Assembly: GCA_938029725.1 (NCBI GenBank) | Contig: CALHGE010000013.1 | Location: 124,001-188,000, forward strand | Direction of reading: 5' to 3' | DNA: 64,000 bases | From: an uncultured Flavobacteriaceae bacterium | GTDB lineage: Bacteria > Bacteroidota > Bacteroidia > Flavobacteriales > Flavobacteriaceae | Notes under the pieces: generated by a model | Database searches by the model: none | The model's input: only the letters and a program-made list of their open reading frames with translations | Told to the model about the DNA's origin: nothing | Shown: positions 15,951 to 30,900 of the stretch, piece after piece | How the letters are laid out: every line of letters starts with the position of its first letter | Position numbering within the stretch: the first letter of the stretch is position 1 | Program-made: the position numbers and the translations under genes

Positions 15951-18900
15951 CTATCTTCTATTGATGTATAGATATCCGGCCCTACTCTTTGCATCACCAT
16001 CAAAATCAACATATTTAATGACATAGAAGTAGGTGCCATCGGGTAGCTCTCTTGATTGATTAATAGTTCCTTTTACTTCAGAAATACCTCTAAAAGCAAT
16101 ATCCTTGTTGTTGTATTGCTCTCTTTCAAAAACAATTTTACCCCATCTATTATACACTTCTACTTTATTCTGAGGAAAACACGCTATACCTTCCACAAGG
16201 AAAATATCATTTTCGCCATCGGCATCAGGTGATACCGCGTTGAAGATCTTTAGTTCACACCCTGAAAGTGATGTTTCTGTTGGAGTATCACCCGTAGTAT
16301 CGGTTTCATCAGATAAATCCTGCACAACCTTACCTGATAGAGTTGTACCGTATACCGTAGCTTGATTGATTACTTTTCTATCTGCAATATCATCCACTGT
16401 AATTGTATAGGTAGCGGTGAAAGTGCTGGTGTCAGATTCTCCTGGCTCCAAAACAATGGGATCTCCGAAAAGAACAACTCCAGGCAAAAGATCTTCTACC
16501 ATTACACTCGATAAAGTAACGCTACCGGTATTCGTAACTGCAAATCGATAGGTTATGGTTTCTCCAATCTGTGATATTCCATCAAAATTCTCGTCATTAA
16601 ATTCAGCGGTTTTGAGTAAGGCTAGACCTTCAATTTGTGATAATTCAATAATAGTAGGATTATCATCTCCATCTTCGATAAGCCCATTATCTGAAGTATC
16701 ATCAACAGTTGCCCCAAGTACTGTATCTGTGGCAAAAACATAGGCGGTATTAGTAACACTACCTGTGTCTATATCTGCTTGTGTAATCTCATATTCTCGA
16801 GAAATAGTCATTTCCTCGTTTCGCTGTAAGACAGCTAGCACTTGTATGGGTTCTACACTTAGTAATGGATCTTCTATCTGTATAAACTCTAAAGGAACAT
16901 TACCTGTATTCCTTACAAGGAATGTATAGATTATAGAACCTCTCGCTCCTCCGTTTCCACTTAATTCAGCTGTTTTTATCAAGGTTATATCAGGAGTTGG
17001 AACCTCGTCGTCAGCTATCATTAAAATTGCTTCATTCTGAGCACCCGTAAACAATATGCCATCCTCGATATCTAGAGTCAAAATTATAGTTTCCCCATTA
17101 TATTCGACAATATCATCATCTATTATAGTGACAGGAATGATAACTGATACCGAATTGGCTGGAATTATAATGGTTCCTTCAATCAAAGCGTAGTCAAGTC
17201 CTCCAGTAGCTGTCCCTGAAATTATAAAATCAATGCTTGTTGGTATCAATACTGGAGCATCTAAAGTTATTTCAAATGCACCATTACTTGATGCCTCGCT
17301 TGCATCATTAACAAGTCGAATGTTTACTTCCGATCCGTCATCGTCGCTTAGCATTAGCGTAGCCTCATATATCGCTCCGATGTTTACACTATTATCTGCA
17401 GCCGTTATGGAGACTATTAGGTTTTCCGTTCCTTCTACAAGAAGGTCCTCTACTACAAGGATATCAATAGTACCTTCGGTGTCACCTGCGGCTATTGTAA
17501 TACTACCACTCAATGCTGTATAATCATCACCTGCTGTTGCACTACCACCTACACTGTAACTAATAGTAGTTGCCACTGATACAGGGTTGCTCAGACGTAT
17601 CGTATACTCTCCATTGCTGCCTGGCTCACTGGCCTGCACTGTTGCAGCAATACTTACCTCTGAACTATCATCGTCACTTAAGGTTAGTGTTGCCTCATCT
17701 GCTGCTGCAATGCTGACACTATTAGCTGTACCCGTAAGCCTAACTACAATTGTTTCGTCGCCCTCAAGAATATTGTCATCAAGAATGAGTACATCAATTG
17801 TTCCTTCCGTAGCTCCTGCAGCTATGGTAATACTACCACTCAATGCTGTATAATCATCAGCTGCTGTAGCACTACCGCCTACACTGTAATCAATAGTAGT
17901 TGCCACTGATACAGCGTTGCTCAGACGTATCGTATACTCTCCATTGCTGCCTGGCTCACTGGCCTGCACTGTTGCGGCGATACTTGCCTGCGAAATGTCG
18001 TTATTGATAATAGTTCCTAAACCAACCGCATCATCAAATGTAATTGCTCTTGCTCCGAAATCAGCCTCAGTTAAGCTAACATGGAAGCTTTCATTTGGTT
18101 CTAAAATATCATCTCCACGTACAACGATGCCTATCGTTTGTGTCTCTGAAGTAGCTCCGCTGAACGTAATCGTACTCGATTTTCCGACATAATCTAATCC
18201 GGCTTCTGCTTCAATATTTGAAGTTGTAAAGTCTATCGTAAAAGGACCGTCTGTACTTTTACCATTGTGCGTTACCGTAAATTCATAGTTTAAAGTTTCC
18301 CCTTCATCTACTTCTAGTAAGCTAACATCAGCTATCGTTATTGTTGCTGTATCATTATCTATAATTGTTCCTATTGCCCCAATACTTGATAGGTTCCCTA
18401 TGAAATTAACAGCCTGACCATTTACCACTAAGGAACTCAAGACCCCGTTTAATGATTCAGTAGGTTCTACAAGGATATCATCCAAAATAGGAATACTAAC
18501 AATCTGTGTTAATAGATTTGATTCTCCAAATGAAAGTGTTGTAGCCATAGCAGTATAATCAGATGGACTTATCGCCGAATTTGTAGAGGTCTCAAAATCT
18601 AATACAACTATATTCTGAACAGCTTGACTTATACTAATTGTAAAATTAGCTGTCCCAACTGCCTCATCAACACTAAAGCCTGTGATTGAAATTGTGGCTG
18701 AATCGTTATCTGTAATCTCACCTTCTCCCTGCCCATCAGATATGCTTATTCCTGTCTGACCGTTATCAGTCAATCCGCTGAGGTTAACGAAATAGGTCTC
18801 CGTAGGTTCTGCTATTGTATTTTCCGTGATGGCAACGCTAACACTCTGGACATTATTATTCCCGCCACCAAAGCTAAGGGTCGTTGCGCCTATGACCGTA

Positions 18901-21900
18901 TAGTCAGACCCTGCTTCTGCGCTTGCGTCTAACGTCGCGTAATCTACCGTAAAGTCATTCTGTACAGTTCCAGTAAGAGTAATGGTGAAAGTTGCTGTTC
19001 CAGCTCCTTCATCAACACTTACATCATCAATACTTAAAGTTGCGGTATCATTGTCTGTAATGGTACCTGCAGCGCTAGCCGTGGTGATCGACACATCTTG
19101 TCCGTTCGCATTGTCTAATACTATCGTTGCCGTGAAAGTTTCTTCCATCTCAGCTATCACATCACCCAAGATACTTACTGGTAAATCGATACTGGTTTCA
19201 CCTGCCAATAAAGTATAACTCTGTGACGTCTGGGTTGTATAATCCAAGCCTTCAGTTGTACTTACATGAGTTGTACTTAAAGTAAATACAATATCCTCTT
19301 CTGCAGCGATGCTACTGCTTACTCTAAAGTTACCCGTCTGAGTTACTTCGCTCTCGGTGATACTAAAACCTGCTATACTTAAGCTTAAGGCATCGTTATC
19401 TGTAATGGTACCTACTCCTTGTGCTTTAGAAATACTTATACCTGTCTGACCATTAATTTCTAATCCACTAAGGTTGATATGATACGTTTCGGTAGCTTCG
19501 GTTATTGTATTTTCTGTAATGTCAACCGTAAAACTCTGTGTATTACTATTTGAATTTCCAAAAGTTAAGCTAGTCGCATTTATAGGGGTATAATCACTGG
19601 TTGCTATCGCACTATTATCTGATGTAGCGTAAGCTACCGTAAAGTCATTCTGTACAGTTCCAGTAAGAGTAATGGTGAAAGTTGCTGTTCCAGCTCCTTC
19701 ATCAACACTTACATCATCAATACTTAAAGTTGCGGTATCATTGTCTGTAATTGTACCTGTAGCGCTGGCTGTGGTGATCGATACATCTTGTCCGTTAGTT
19801 ATAAGGTTACTTAAAACTCCGTCTAAAACCTCAGCAGGTTCTATTATTAAATCGTCATCTATGGCTATACTGATTGTCTGACTTTCTGCATTTCCTCCTC
19901 CAAAGGTTAATGTTCTAGTAGCAATAGTTGTATAATCAGTACCAGATAGCGCTGTATTGTCAGACGTAACAAAATCTACCGTTATTTCATTTTGTATTGA
20001 CTTATTTGTAGTTATGGTGAAATCTGCGGTTCCTGTGCTCTCGTTTACGATAAACCCACTAATAGAGATTAAGGCAGCATCATCATTTGTAATTGTTCCT
20101 ATTGCCGAGTCATCAGAGAAAGCAACCGATGAAACAGGCGCTGAAACTGGAACTATATTACTTAGGTTTACCAGAAATGTTTCATCTAATTCTATAATTT
20201 CATCTCCGTTAATAACTATCTCAATAATTTCTTGTTCGCCTTCTGAGCCTTCAAAAGTTAAAGTTCCAGATTTAGCTAAATAATCCGAATTTGCGACCAT
20301 AGCTGTACCATCAACAGTTGTATAATCGATCGTTAAACCATCTTCTATTGCTTTTGTTAGTTCTACTGTAAATGTTAGTATTGACGTGCCACTATTGTCT
20401 TCTGAAATAGAAACATCTGCAATAAAAAGGTTTGTATTATCATTATCGATTATAGTACCTATTCCTGTTTTACCAGAAGAGTTAATTGTGATATCCTTGC
20501 CTGGAGCAACTACACTATTTAAAACGACATTAAATGTTTCATTAATTTCAACAGAAGTATCTCCATTTACAGAAATAGTAACTGTTTTAGTCTCACCTAT
20601 AGCTCCTGTTGTAAAGTTGATTATACCACCATTACCCGTAAAATCAGATGGTGCTCTGGCTTCTACATTTGAGGTAAAGAATGTTACTCCGTAACCGCCA
20701 ACAATCTCAGCTCCTGCGTGTGTAATTGTAAAAACATAATCTACACTTCCTGAATCTGCTTCAGTTTGCGTAAGGCTATCAATAGATAGTGTTGCTGAAT
20801 CATTGTCAGTATTATTTACTGATACATCATCCGGAGTAACAATATCATAATTAGCATCGGTTGTTAAGGCGGCATCTATGGTGTTTAAGATAGTGTATGC
20901 AATAGTACCATCAACAAGAATATCATCTATACCTGTTACTGTAACAATCTGTGGAATATTCCAATCAGATGCTGTAAAGGTTAATGAAGACTTATCTACT
21001 ATTCCTTCTCCTGTATTACTACTCGCCACATTTACCACTACAGTGTAATTGATTGCATCTGTTGCTGGCTTACTAGTTAGTACTACGGAAAATATTGCTG
21101 TACCTCCTGCTTCAGTTGTTGTTATCGAAGTTGGCGTTACTATAACCCCTGCTGTATCGTTATCTTCATTTATAACACTTACATCAGCAATAACTAAAGC
21201 ATCATAATTTGGATCTAATGAACTTGCGTTACTCGTAACTATAGCATAGCTAATATCTCCATCAACAAGATCATCATCTTTACCTGTAACTGTAATCGTT
21301 TGTGGGTTTTCCCAATCTGCAGGAGTAAATGTAACTGTACTTATGTCTAAACTTCCTAATTCAGTAGCATCGTCTCCCGTTAAAGTGATAGTTACATTTT
21401 CTATAGGTTCAGTATCTAAAACTATCGTAAATGTTGCTATTCCTAAACCTTCTGTAGTTGGATTACTACTATTAGATACGGTAACACCTGCTATATCATT
21501 ATCCAAATTAGTAACAGCTACATCTGATGGATTTACATTTTCATAACCTGACAAATCATCTGTCGCTGCTTGATCTGTAGTTAAAACAATATTGTATGCG
21601 CTATCACCATCTTGCACATCATCATTTACACCTGTTACCGTAATCGTCTGAGGTACATTCCAATTAGAAGGATCAAAAGTTAAGATACTTGTTGAAACAG
21701 TACCTTCTGTTGGGTCATCGCTAGCGATATCAAATACAACTATTCCAGAAGGTGCAAAAGGTAAAACAACGGTGAAAGTATTGGTAGTTAAATTTTCTGA
21801 GGTTTGTATGGAGGTTTCAGAGACAATTATTGTATTCTCTGGTAAGGCATTTATGGTTACCAAGAAGTTACATATTTCTGTGTTTCCTGCTGCATCTTCT

Positions 21901-24900
21901 GCTAGGTAAGTAACCGTTGTTGTTCCTAAATTAAAATCTGCGCTACTTAATTCATTAATTCCTGAAGCTTGAGCAGCCGCTATCGTTGCGCCAGATAATT
22001 CATATGTTAGTTTTGCAACTACACAATTATCACTATATATAGGTGCAGTGATGCCTACTATTGTTGCAGATGCATCTCCTGCATTGGCTACATCTTGCGT
22101 TATATTAGAAGGGCAAGAAATTATTGGATTTTGTGTATCTGTAACTATAACAGTAAAACTTACTGTTCCTGTATTTGCAGGAGCTGCATTGTCTGATACA
22201 GTCCAAGTAACCGTTGTAGTACCTGACTCAAAAACTTGACCGTTTAGGGTTGCATTTGAACCTGTCACAGTGGTTGTTGCGCCAGCTAGGGTATAGGTTA
22301 TTGTTGGTGTAGTATCGCAATTATCTGTAGGGTTCCATAAGGTATCAAGATGCGTATAGGTACATAAATCAGTATCTGTAATTTCGTTTCTATCTGTTAA
22401 GTCATCAAGAGTTGGTGCTTGTTTATCTTGCACTGTAATTGTTGCTAGGGCAAGGCTAGATAATCCAGAAGCATCTGTAATTCTTAAACTTGCTTGATTA
22501 AAAGTAGGTGCTAGATTCGAGCAATCATATAGTACCGACGAACCATATGTTGTTCCACCATCACTTGAAATTTCATAGCTTATAATTCCACAATTATCTG
22601 TAGAACCATTATCAATATCAGACGGAATTATTTGCACCGTTCCATCTCTTTGTAACTGCACGGTTATGTCTTGAACATTTGCTATTGGAGGTTCGGTATC
22701 ATTTATGCTAACTGTAAAATTACAAGTAGTACTATTTCCTTCTGCATCCGCAGCAGTCCAAGTCACATTAGTAACACCTTGATTAAATAAAACACCGTTT
22801 AAATTTGTACCTGTACCCGTGGTTACACCAGACAGGCTATAGCTAATAGTTGGAGTAACATCACAATTATCTGTAACATTAGGGTTTAATGAAGTAGTAT
22901 TCAGTGTATATGCGCAAAAGCCTAAATCTGTACTTGTTGAGAAATTAGTTGGACAGTACGTAAATACTGGCGCTACATTATCTTCTATAGTTACCGTCGC
23001 TAAACAAGTTGATTGATTGCCATTAGTATCGGTAACCGTTAAGGTAACGCTATTGGAACCTATATCTGCACATGCAAAATTAGTTTTACTAGCTACTAGA
23101 GATGCGATACCACAGGCATCATTAGAACCATTATCTATATCTGCTGCTGTTATTACTGCAATACCACTAGCATCTAACTGTACTGTTATATTTTGACATA
23201 TTGCTGTTGGAGCTGTGCTATCTTCTACAGTTACCGTGGTAGTACAAGTATTTGTATTTCCAGCAATATCTGTAATGGTGAGGGTTACCGTATTAGCTCC
23301 TACAGTACTACAATCAAAGGTGTTTGGTGAAACACTAGTCGTAAAATTAGGGCAGTTATCTGTTGAACCCGAAGCAATTGTATTGATGTTCGATATAGAT
23401 AAACTATAATTTCCAGAAGTATTTAACTGCACTGTAATAGGCGAACAAACTGCAACTGGGGCTATTGTATCTTCTACTGTTACGGTAACCGTATCTGTAG
23501 AAATATTGCCGCTAGTGTCAATTACTGTTAATATTACGGTATTTGCACCGAAATCTGCACAGGTAAAATCTGTTTTATCCAATGATAAACTTTGTATTCC
23601 ACAATTATCTGTAGAACCATCATTTATATCGGTAGTTGTAATGTTTACATCACCACTAGCGTCTAATTGAATAGTTATATCTTGACCAATGGCAATTGGA
23701 TTAGTAGTATCATTTACGCTAACTGTATATGAACATTGCGATGAAACATTACTTCCATCAATTGCGATCCAAGTTACCGTGGTTTCTCCACTATTAAAAA
23801 CTTGACCATCTAATGTTGTATTAGCTAAAGCATTAGCCAATACAGTAGCACCTGATAAGCTATATGTTAAATTATCTATGGTAACACAACCATCCGTTGC
23901 TGTGGCATTCCAAGAACTGCCGATATTTGTATAGCCACATATATCATTATCTGTAACTACTGCTTGGTTTGCAATACAGTTAATTACTGGAGCAACATCG
24001 TCTTCTACTGTTACTAAAGCTGTTGTCGTTGCTATGTTATTATTAACATCTGTTACTGTTAAAACAACTGTATTTGTTGCTGGGTTTGCCCCTAAATCGG
24101 CACAATTAAAATTTGTTTTATCTATGCTAACTGATGCAATACCACAGGTATCGTTTGAACCATTATCTATATCTCCAGCTGTAATACTTACATTACCTGT
24201 TGCGTCTAGATTTACAGTTATATTTTGAGCTATTGCGATTGGCGCTATAGTATCTTCTATAGTAACTACGGCAGTACATGTGCTTGAATTTCCATCTGAA
24301 TCTGTTACCGTTAAAATAATATTATTAAGTCCTACATTTGTACAATCGAAACTAGATTTACTAATAGTTACTACCAACTCGTTTTGACAGTTATCAAAAG
24401 AACCATTATCTATATCCAATGGTACTATTGTAGCATTACCAGCTAGATCTAATGCTACTGAAATATTTTTACATACCGCTACTGGTGCTATAGTATCAGT
24501 TACTGTAACAATAGTGTCACAGGTAGAAATATTTCCATTTTCATCCGTAACTATCAAGGTTACTGTATTGTCGCCAACTTCAGAACAATCAAATGTTGTT
24601 TTATTGAGTGACAAACTTACGTTTCCGCAAGTATCGGTTGATCCATTATCTATATCTGTCGTAGTTATAGACGCAACACCTAAAGCATCTAAGGCAACAG
24701 TAAAAGGCTTGCATAATGCTGTTGGTGCTGTACTATCTTGTACTGTAATTGTAGCTTGACAAGAAGATGAATTTCCATTAAGGTCAGTCACGGTAACTGT
24801 TACTGTATTGTCTCCAACTTCAGTACAATCAAAAGAATTAGAACTCACTATTGTGGTATCAATACCGCTTGGGTCTGAAGAACCTAACGCAATAGCATTG

Positions 24901-27900
24901 ATATTATCTGTGGTTAAAGTATAATTACCTGTAGCATCTAATTGTATCGTAATAGCATTACAAACAACTGTTGGGTCTTCGTTATCTTCAACAATTACTT
25001 GATACGTGCCAGTATTTATATTGGCATTAATATCAGTTGCTTCCCAAACAATAGTGTGTGTACCTATGGTAAAAGTTTCTCCAAGAATACTAGTTGTTAG
25101 ATCTGTACCAACAACAGTTCCTCCATCAATAGTATATGTTATAGTTTCTAACCCACAATTATCTGTAGCAGGTATATCCCAAGAAGCATCTGTTGCTGAT
25201 GTAGTTGTATAGGTGCTAAAACCAGCATCTAGACTTCTAACTTGAGTTGTTATTGTAGTAAAAGAAGGTTTTTCTGTGTCTGAAATTATAAATTCTGTAG
25301 TACAGGTTCCGCTTATATTACCGTACAAATCATATAACCTCCATAAAATATTTACTGATGGGTTAGCTATAGTGCCTACTGGTATTTGAATCCCAGAAAG
25401 TGTTGTATTCAAATTAGTTCCTACTTCAGCTGCACCATCAATAGCATATGTAAGTTTAGAAATTCCAGCATTATCGGTGAAATCATATGGGTCAAATTCT
25501 GAACCAAAAATCAAGTAATAACATTGCCCCAATTCTGCATTTCTATTGATAGTTGCATCTGGACAGTTATTTATTACAGGTAACTCGACATCGGCAACTA
25601 TTATCTGAATTAAACAGGAGGCAGTATTACCACTATCATCTGTAGCAGTCCAAATTACATCTGTTGTACCAATTGGAAAAGTATCGCCTGCCAAAGAAGC
25701 TTTATTATTAAAATCGTTTTCTACGGTAACGTCACAATTATCACTAAAACTGGTAGGGTTAAATTCTATACCAGAGGCTGTATAAAAGGCCTTATTCGTA
25801 TCAGTATTTCTATTAAATTGATTTCCCACATCTCCTGTAACACAAATGATTTCTGGGTTAATGTCGTCTATTACAGTAACAGTAAACTTATACTCAAAAG
25901 AATTATTAGCCTCATCTTCTACCGTATAAGTAAGCGCTGTATCTCCTAAAGGAAAATCGTATCCTGGTACGGCAAATACAGGTGAAATCGTAATATTCAA
26001 ATTTTCTGGAGCTGAAACATTGTCTAGAAAAGTTGGGGCAATATAGTTTACTACAGCACTACAACCGCTTATTGTATTTACTGTAACAGATGAAGGAGAA
26101 GTACTCAGTCTTGGCGCTTCTGCATCAATTACCATAACTGTAAAAATACCTATACCAGTATTTCCACTATCATCTGTTGCTGTCCATGTTATAGAATTGT
26201 TTCCTACTGCTAATTGTTGACCATCCAAAGTAGCAACTCCAAATTCATTGACGATTTTTGTAATAATACCGCAATTATCGTTCGCTGAAACATCATCAAA
26301 TTCACCTGCAGAGACCGTATGATAATTTTGGTTTACATCTGTAGTTTTTGTTTGATTTCCTGGCACTATAATGATAGGCGCTTCAGTATCTTCTATCGTA
26401 AGTTCAAAAGTACATGATGCAGCTTGCCCATTAGAGTCTGTAGCTGTCCAAGTAATATCAATTTTACCCGTATTTGCACCATTTTCAGGGCCTCTTGGAA
26501 TGGTAATCCCTGAAAGAGTATTCGTTCCTGTAACTAAACTACCCGTATCAGGGTTCGTAAAACTCCATGTTAGCGATGGTGCAGCACAGCTATCACTGAA
26601 AGTAATAGCGTCTAGTTCATTTCCTAAAACAACATGTGCACAAGTACCTACATCCGTGCTTTTTATTTGATTTGACAAACAACTTATAACAGGTGGTTCA
26701 TCGGTAACAATGATATCAAAAGAACAAGTTGATATTTGCCCATTGTTATCGGTAGCAGTATAGGTCACTGTAGTTGTTCCAATATCAAATAAACTGCCTG
26801 CCGTATGCGTGGATGTAAATGATGCCACTCCTGAACAATCATCAATTACGCTTAAAGCTGGCCATGAAACTACTTTTTGACATGATGCCCCTTCCGCTGC
26901 AACCGTTATGTTTGAAATTGGGCAATTGATAATTATTGGCGCTTCGTTATCTACTACAGTTACATTTTGATTATATATTGTTTCATTACCTGCCTCATCT
27001 AATACAACCCACCTAACTATTGTCGTACCTAGTATAAAACTAACTGGAGCGTTATTTGTAATCGTCATATTCTCTGGAAGAGTACAATTATCTGTTACCG
27101 TGGGTGGTGTCAGAATACTTGTATTTATACAAGTTCCTGTATTTATATTTAGGCTAACATCATCAAAAGGAGTACTAATAACTGGTGATGTTTTATCTTC
27201 TACAGTAAACTCAAAACTACAGGTATTAGAATATGAGGTTCCGTTTATAGTTTGTGTAGCTGTCCATGTTATTGTTGTCAGGCCAACGGGTATAACAGCT
27301 CCTGCTAAAGTTATATTAGATGGGGCTCCTGCTAAATCATGAGTCATTGTTCTATCAGCTCCAGAAAGGGAAACAAAAGTGGCGTCATACAAGGTTTCTC
27401 CATTTTGCACTTCATAAGTACAGGTAGCGCTTGAAGAGTCTACTGTCTCATTAGACGAGCACCGGATTACTGGAGTTAATGCATCTACAACTTGTATTGT
27501 AACATCGCAAGTTGTGGTATTTACACCATCATGAGCAGTCCAAGTAATTGTATAGTCACCTGCTGTTAATTCTTCACCATTTAAAAAACTTGTGCCGTTT
27601 ATATTATTGGTATAAGAGACCAACTTGCAGTTATCCGAAACAGCGGGGGTAAATTCATTTCCTTGTATGATATAACTACTGGACTCAATATTTGAATACT
27701 CTCTAAAAAATGTAGTTGAGGAACAAGTAATTACTGGGGCAATATTATCTGTTACTGTAACTTTTTGAGTATGATAAACGGTATTATTATTTTGATCTAT
27801 TGCCCTCCAATAAACCAAAGTCTCTCCTTCTGGAAAAGTAGTTTGATCAGGTGATTTTATGAAATTAATAGCAGCACCAGTTGTTCCATCACAATTATCT

Positions 27901-30900
27901 ATGGTTGAAGCTGTTCCTACATTTACATTGGTGGCATCGCAACTATCGATATCTGTACTAATATCAACATCAGCTGGCCATGTAATTACCGGCAGTTGAT
28001 TATCTCTAACAAATATATCATAAGAACAATATGAATTAGAATTTACTCCATTTGTAGCTGTCCAAGTAACTGTTGTTATTCCTCTGTTAAAAACTACCCC
28101 GTTTAATGAGGTAGAACCCGAACCCGAAGTCTCTCCTGTAAGTACATATGTTAATGTTGTTCCTGGTGTAGTTGATGTAACATCTAACTCTACTCCTTGT
28201 ATGCTATATGTACAGCTTCCTAAATCTGTATTTCTTTCTTGATATGCCCTACATGTTATTGATGGTGAAGGGTCTGTTGCATCATTTATTGTAATGGTCA
28301 TTACACATGTTGATGTATTGCCAAGACTATCTGTAAAAGTCCATGTAACAGTAGTTACTCCAGACGAAAATTGTTCTCCTGTTAAGCTATCGGTATTATT
28401 AAAATCATTTGTTTGAGTAAAACTACTACAGTCAAAAAGTCGGTAAGGCTTAAATTCATTATCATAAACAGTATAATACGTTTCTCCTTCATCTATTCTT
28501 CTTGTTATTGAAGTTCTACATACAAAAACGGGTGCATCATCGTCTACAATAGTAATTTCTTGTGTATCAGAAGCTATATTACCATGTACATCTTCTACGA
28601 ACCAAGTAACGCTTTGTGTTCCTAGACTATAAATATCATCAGAATTATTCCATACTCTTAAAACACCACAATTATCAGCTGTGGTTGGTGTACCTAGAGC
28701 AAGGTTATCTGCTCTGCAAAGAATGGTTGTACCTGTGATAATTGCTGCTGGAGCTGTTATTGTAGGTAGTACAGTATCGGTAACTGTAACATATAAGGTA
28801 CAGGTATTTTCATAGGTAACACCCTGAACTACTTGAGATGCTGTAAAAGTTACAAGGGTTATTCCTTCTGGAAAAACCGCACCAACTAAAGATGCACTGT
28901 TATTAAAATCGTTTATTAAAGTGCCTCCAACGGAAACAGTTGTATCAAATTCAGTACCTTGAACCGTATACGAGCAAGCCGCGGTATCTGTTGCTTTAAA
29001 CTGGTTATCTACGCAAGTAATTGTTGGGTATAAACTAGATTCTACATTGACAGTAAATGAACATACCTCTACATTTGCTATTGTTGCATTATCGCTAGCT
29101 GTCCAAGTTATAGTATTCACACCTTCATTTAATTGAACACCAGAAAGTGATGTTCCTGAGGCCGTTGTCACTCCTGTAACTTCATATGTGTAAGAAGTTA
29201 TACCACAATTATCTGTTACTTCTGGTTTAAGTTCGCTATTGTTTTTAACCGTATAATACGGCACACCATTATCAGAAACTCTTGTTATAGCATTTGCGGG
29301 GCAATTAAATGTAGGCTTAACCTCGTCTACAACAGTAATTTCTAATGTTTTAGCACTCACGTTGCCATAATTATCAGTCACACTCCATATAACTAAAGTT
29401 GTTCCTGTAGGGAATTCTGCAAAAGCTAAAGACTTGTAATTATTATAATCATTTATTATGGTATAATTATCTGAAGTACAATTATCAGTTATGGCTTGTG
29501 GATCAAATTCGGCACCTAATACAGTATAAAAACAATCTTCTGAATTCGTTGGTTTTGTAATTGTAACGGTTGTACTTGTATCGTTTACCAACTCAAAATC
29601 TGGTGCTATAACATCGTTAACTGCTACTTGGTACTCTAGTGTAGATACATTACCTCCCGCATCTGTAGCCGTCCAAACAACTACCGTTATACCTGCCGGA
29701 AAAGTAAATCCATTTAATGTTGTCGTACCCGACTGATTGTTCGTCAATAGAACACCAGGACAATTATCAGTTACTGTAGCAGGGTCAAATTCTGAACCTA
29801 CAACTGTGTAATCACAACTATCAGATAATGCATTCTTAGTTTGATTAGAAACTGCAGCTATAGTTGGTACAATTTGATCACTTATTGTTAAATTAAATTC
29901 ACAACTCGTAGCATTACCTTCTGTATCTGTAACGGTCCATACAACTGTGTGTAATCCTGTACTTAATGCTTCTCCACCTAAAGACCTAGAGGAACCTCCA
30001 GAAACTCCATCTAATAGATAAGAAACTGTTAAGTCTTCAGAGGCATCACAATTATCGGTCAACACTGTTGGATCAAACTCTGCTCCGTTTACACTATAAT
30101 TACAAGAATTTCCAGTAATAATTCTATTCTCATTACCATAACACTCAAAAGATGGTACTTGATTATCTGAAATTGTAATTGAAAATGTTGGTGCTATAAC
30201 AGAATTTCCATTTACATCACTTAAGGTCCATTCTACAACATAAGAGTTTTCTACATCTTTAGGAAGTTGAATTCCAGATAAAGATGAAATTCCTGTAAAC
30301 TCTTCTATCCCATTTCTGGAAATACTATAACTAGCTGGCTGTAAAGCACAATTATCTGCAAGGTCTTTTAAATCAAATATAGCATCAGGTACTGTATAAT
30401 AGCAGTGTGTAGGGTCTGTGCTTCTTGCAAAATTACCAGATGGAACTGTAAAAGTTGGCGCTTGTGTGTCCTCTACTCTAATATAAATGGTACACGTACT
30501 CGTGTTATTATTTTCATCTGTTGAAGTCCAAATAATTGTATTATCACCAACAGGTAATTGCTTTCCTTCTAAAGTTGCTGTGCCATCAAATGAATTTGTA
30601 GCTTCATTAACATCACAAGCATCAAAAGTTGTAGCGTCATACTGTGTATCTAGAACGGTGTAAAAACAGGAACCAGAATCAGTCGTTTTAACAAACGGAC
30701 TTACTTCTGTACTACCAGAAACACAGGTTAAAACTGGTGGAGTGTTATCACTTACAATAACATCAAAAGTTATGGTAAATGTATTCGCTGAAGTATCTGT
30801 TGCTAGGTAAGTAATTGTTGTTGTGCCAACAGGAAAAGAGGCTCCGTTTGTAAGACCTTCTATTTGGTTTAATAGTACGCCTGGGCAATTGTCTGCTACC

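Noticed and set aside
17490-19760. CRISPR-like appearance of evenly spaced repeats
   Set aside because: The repeats are 118 bases or longer, in frame and coding for Calx-beta modules; no short repeat/spacer pattern or cas gene is present.
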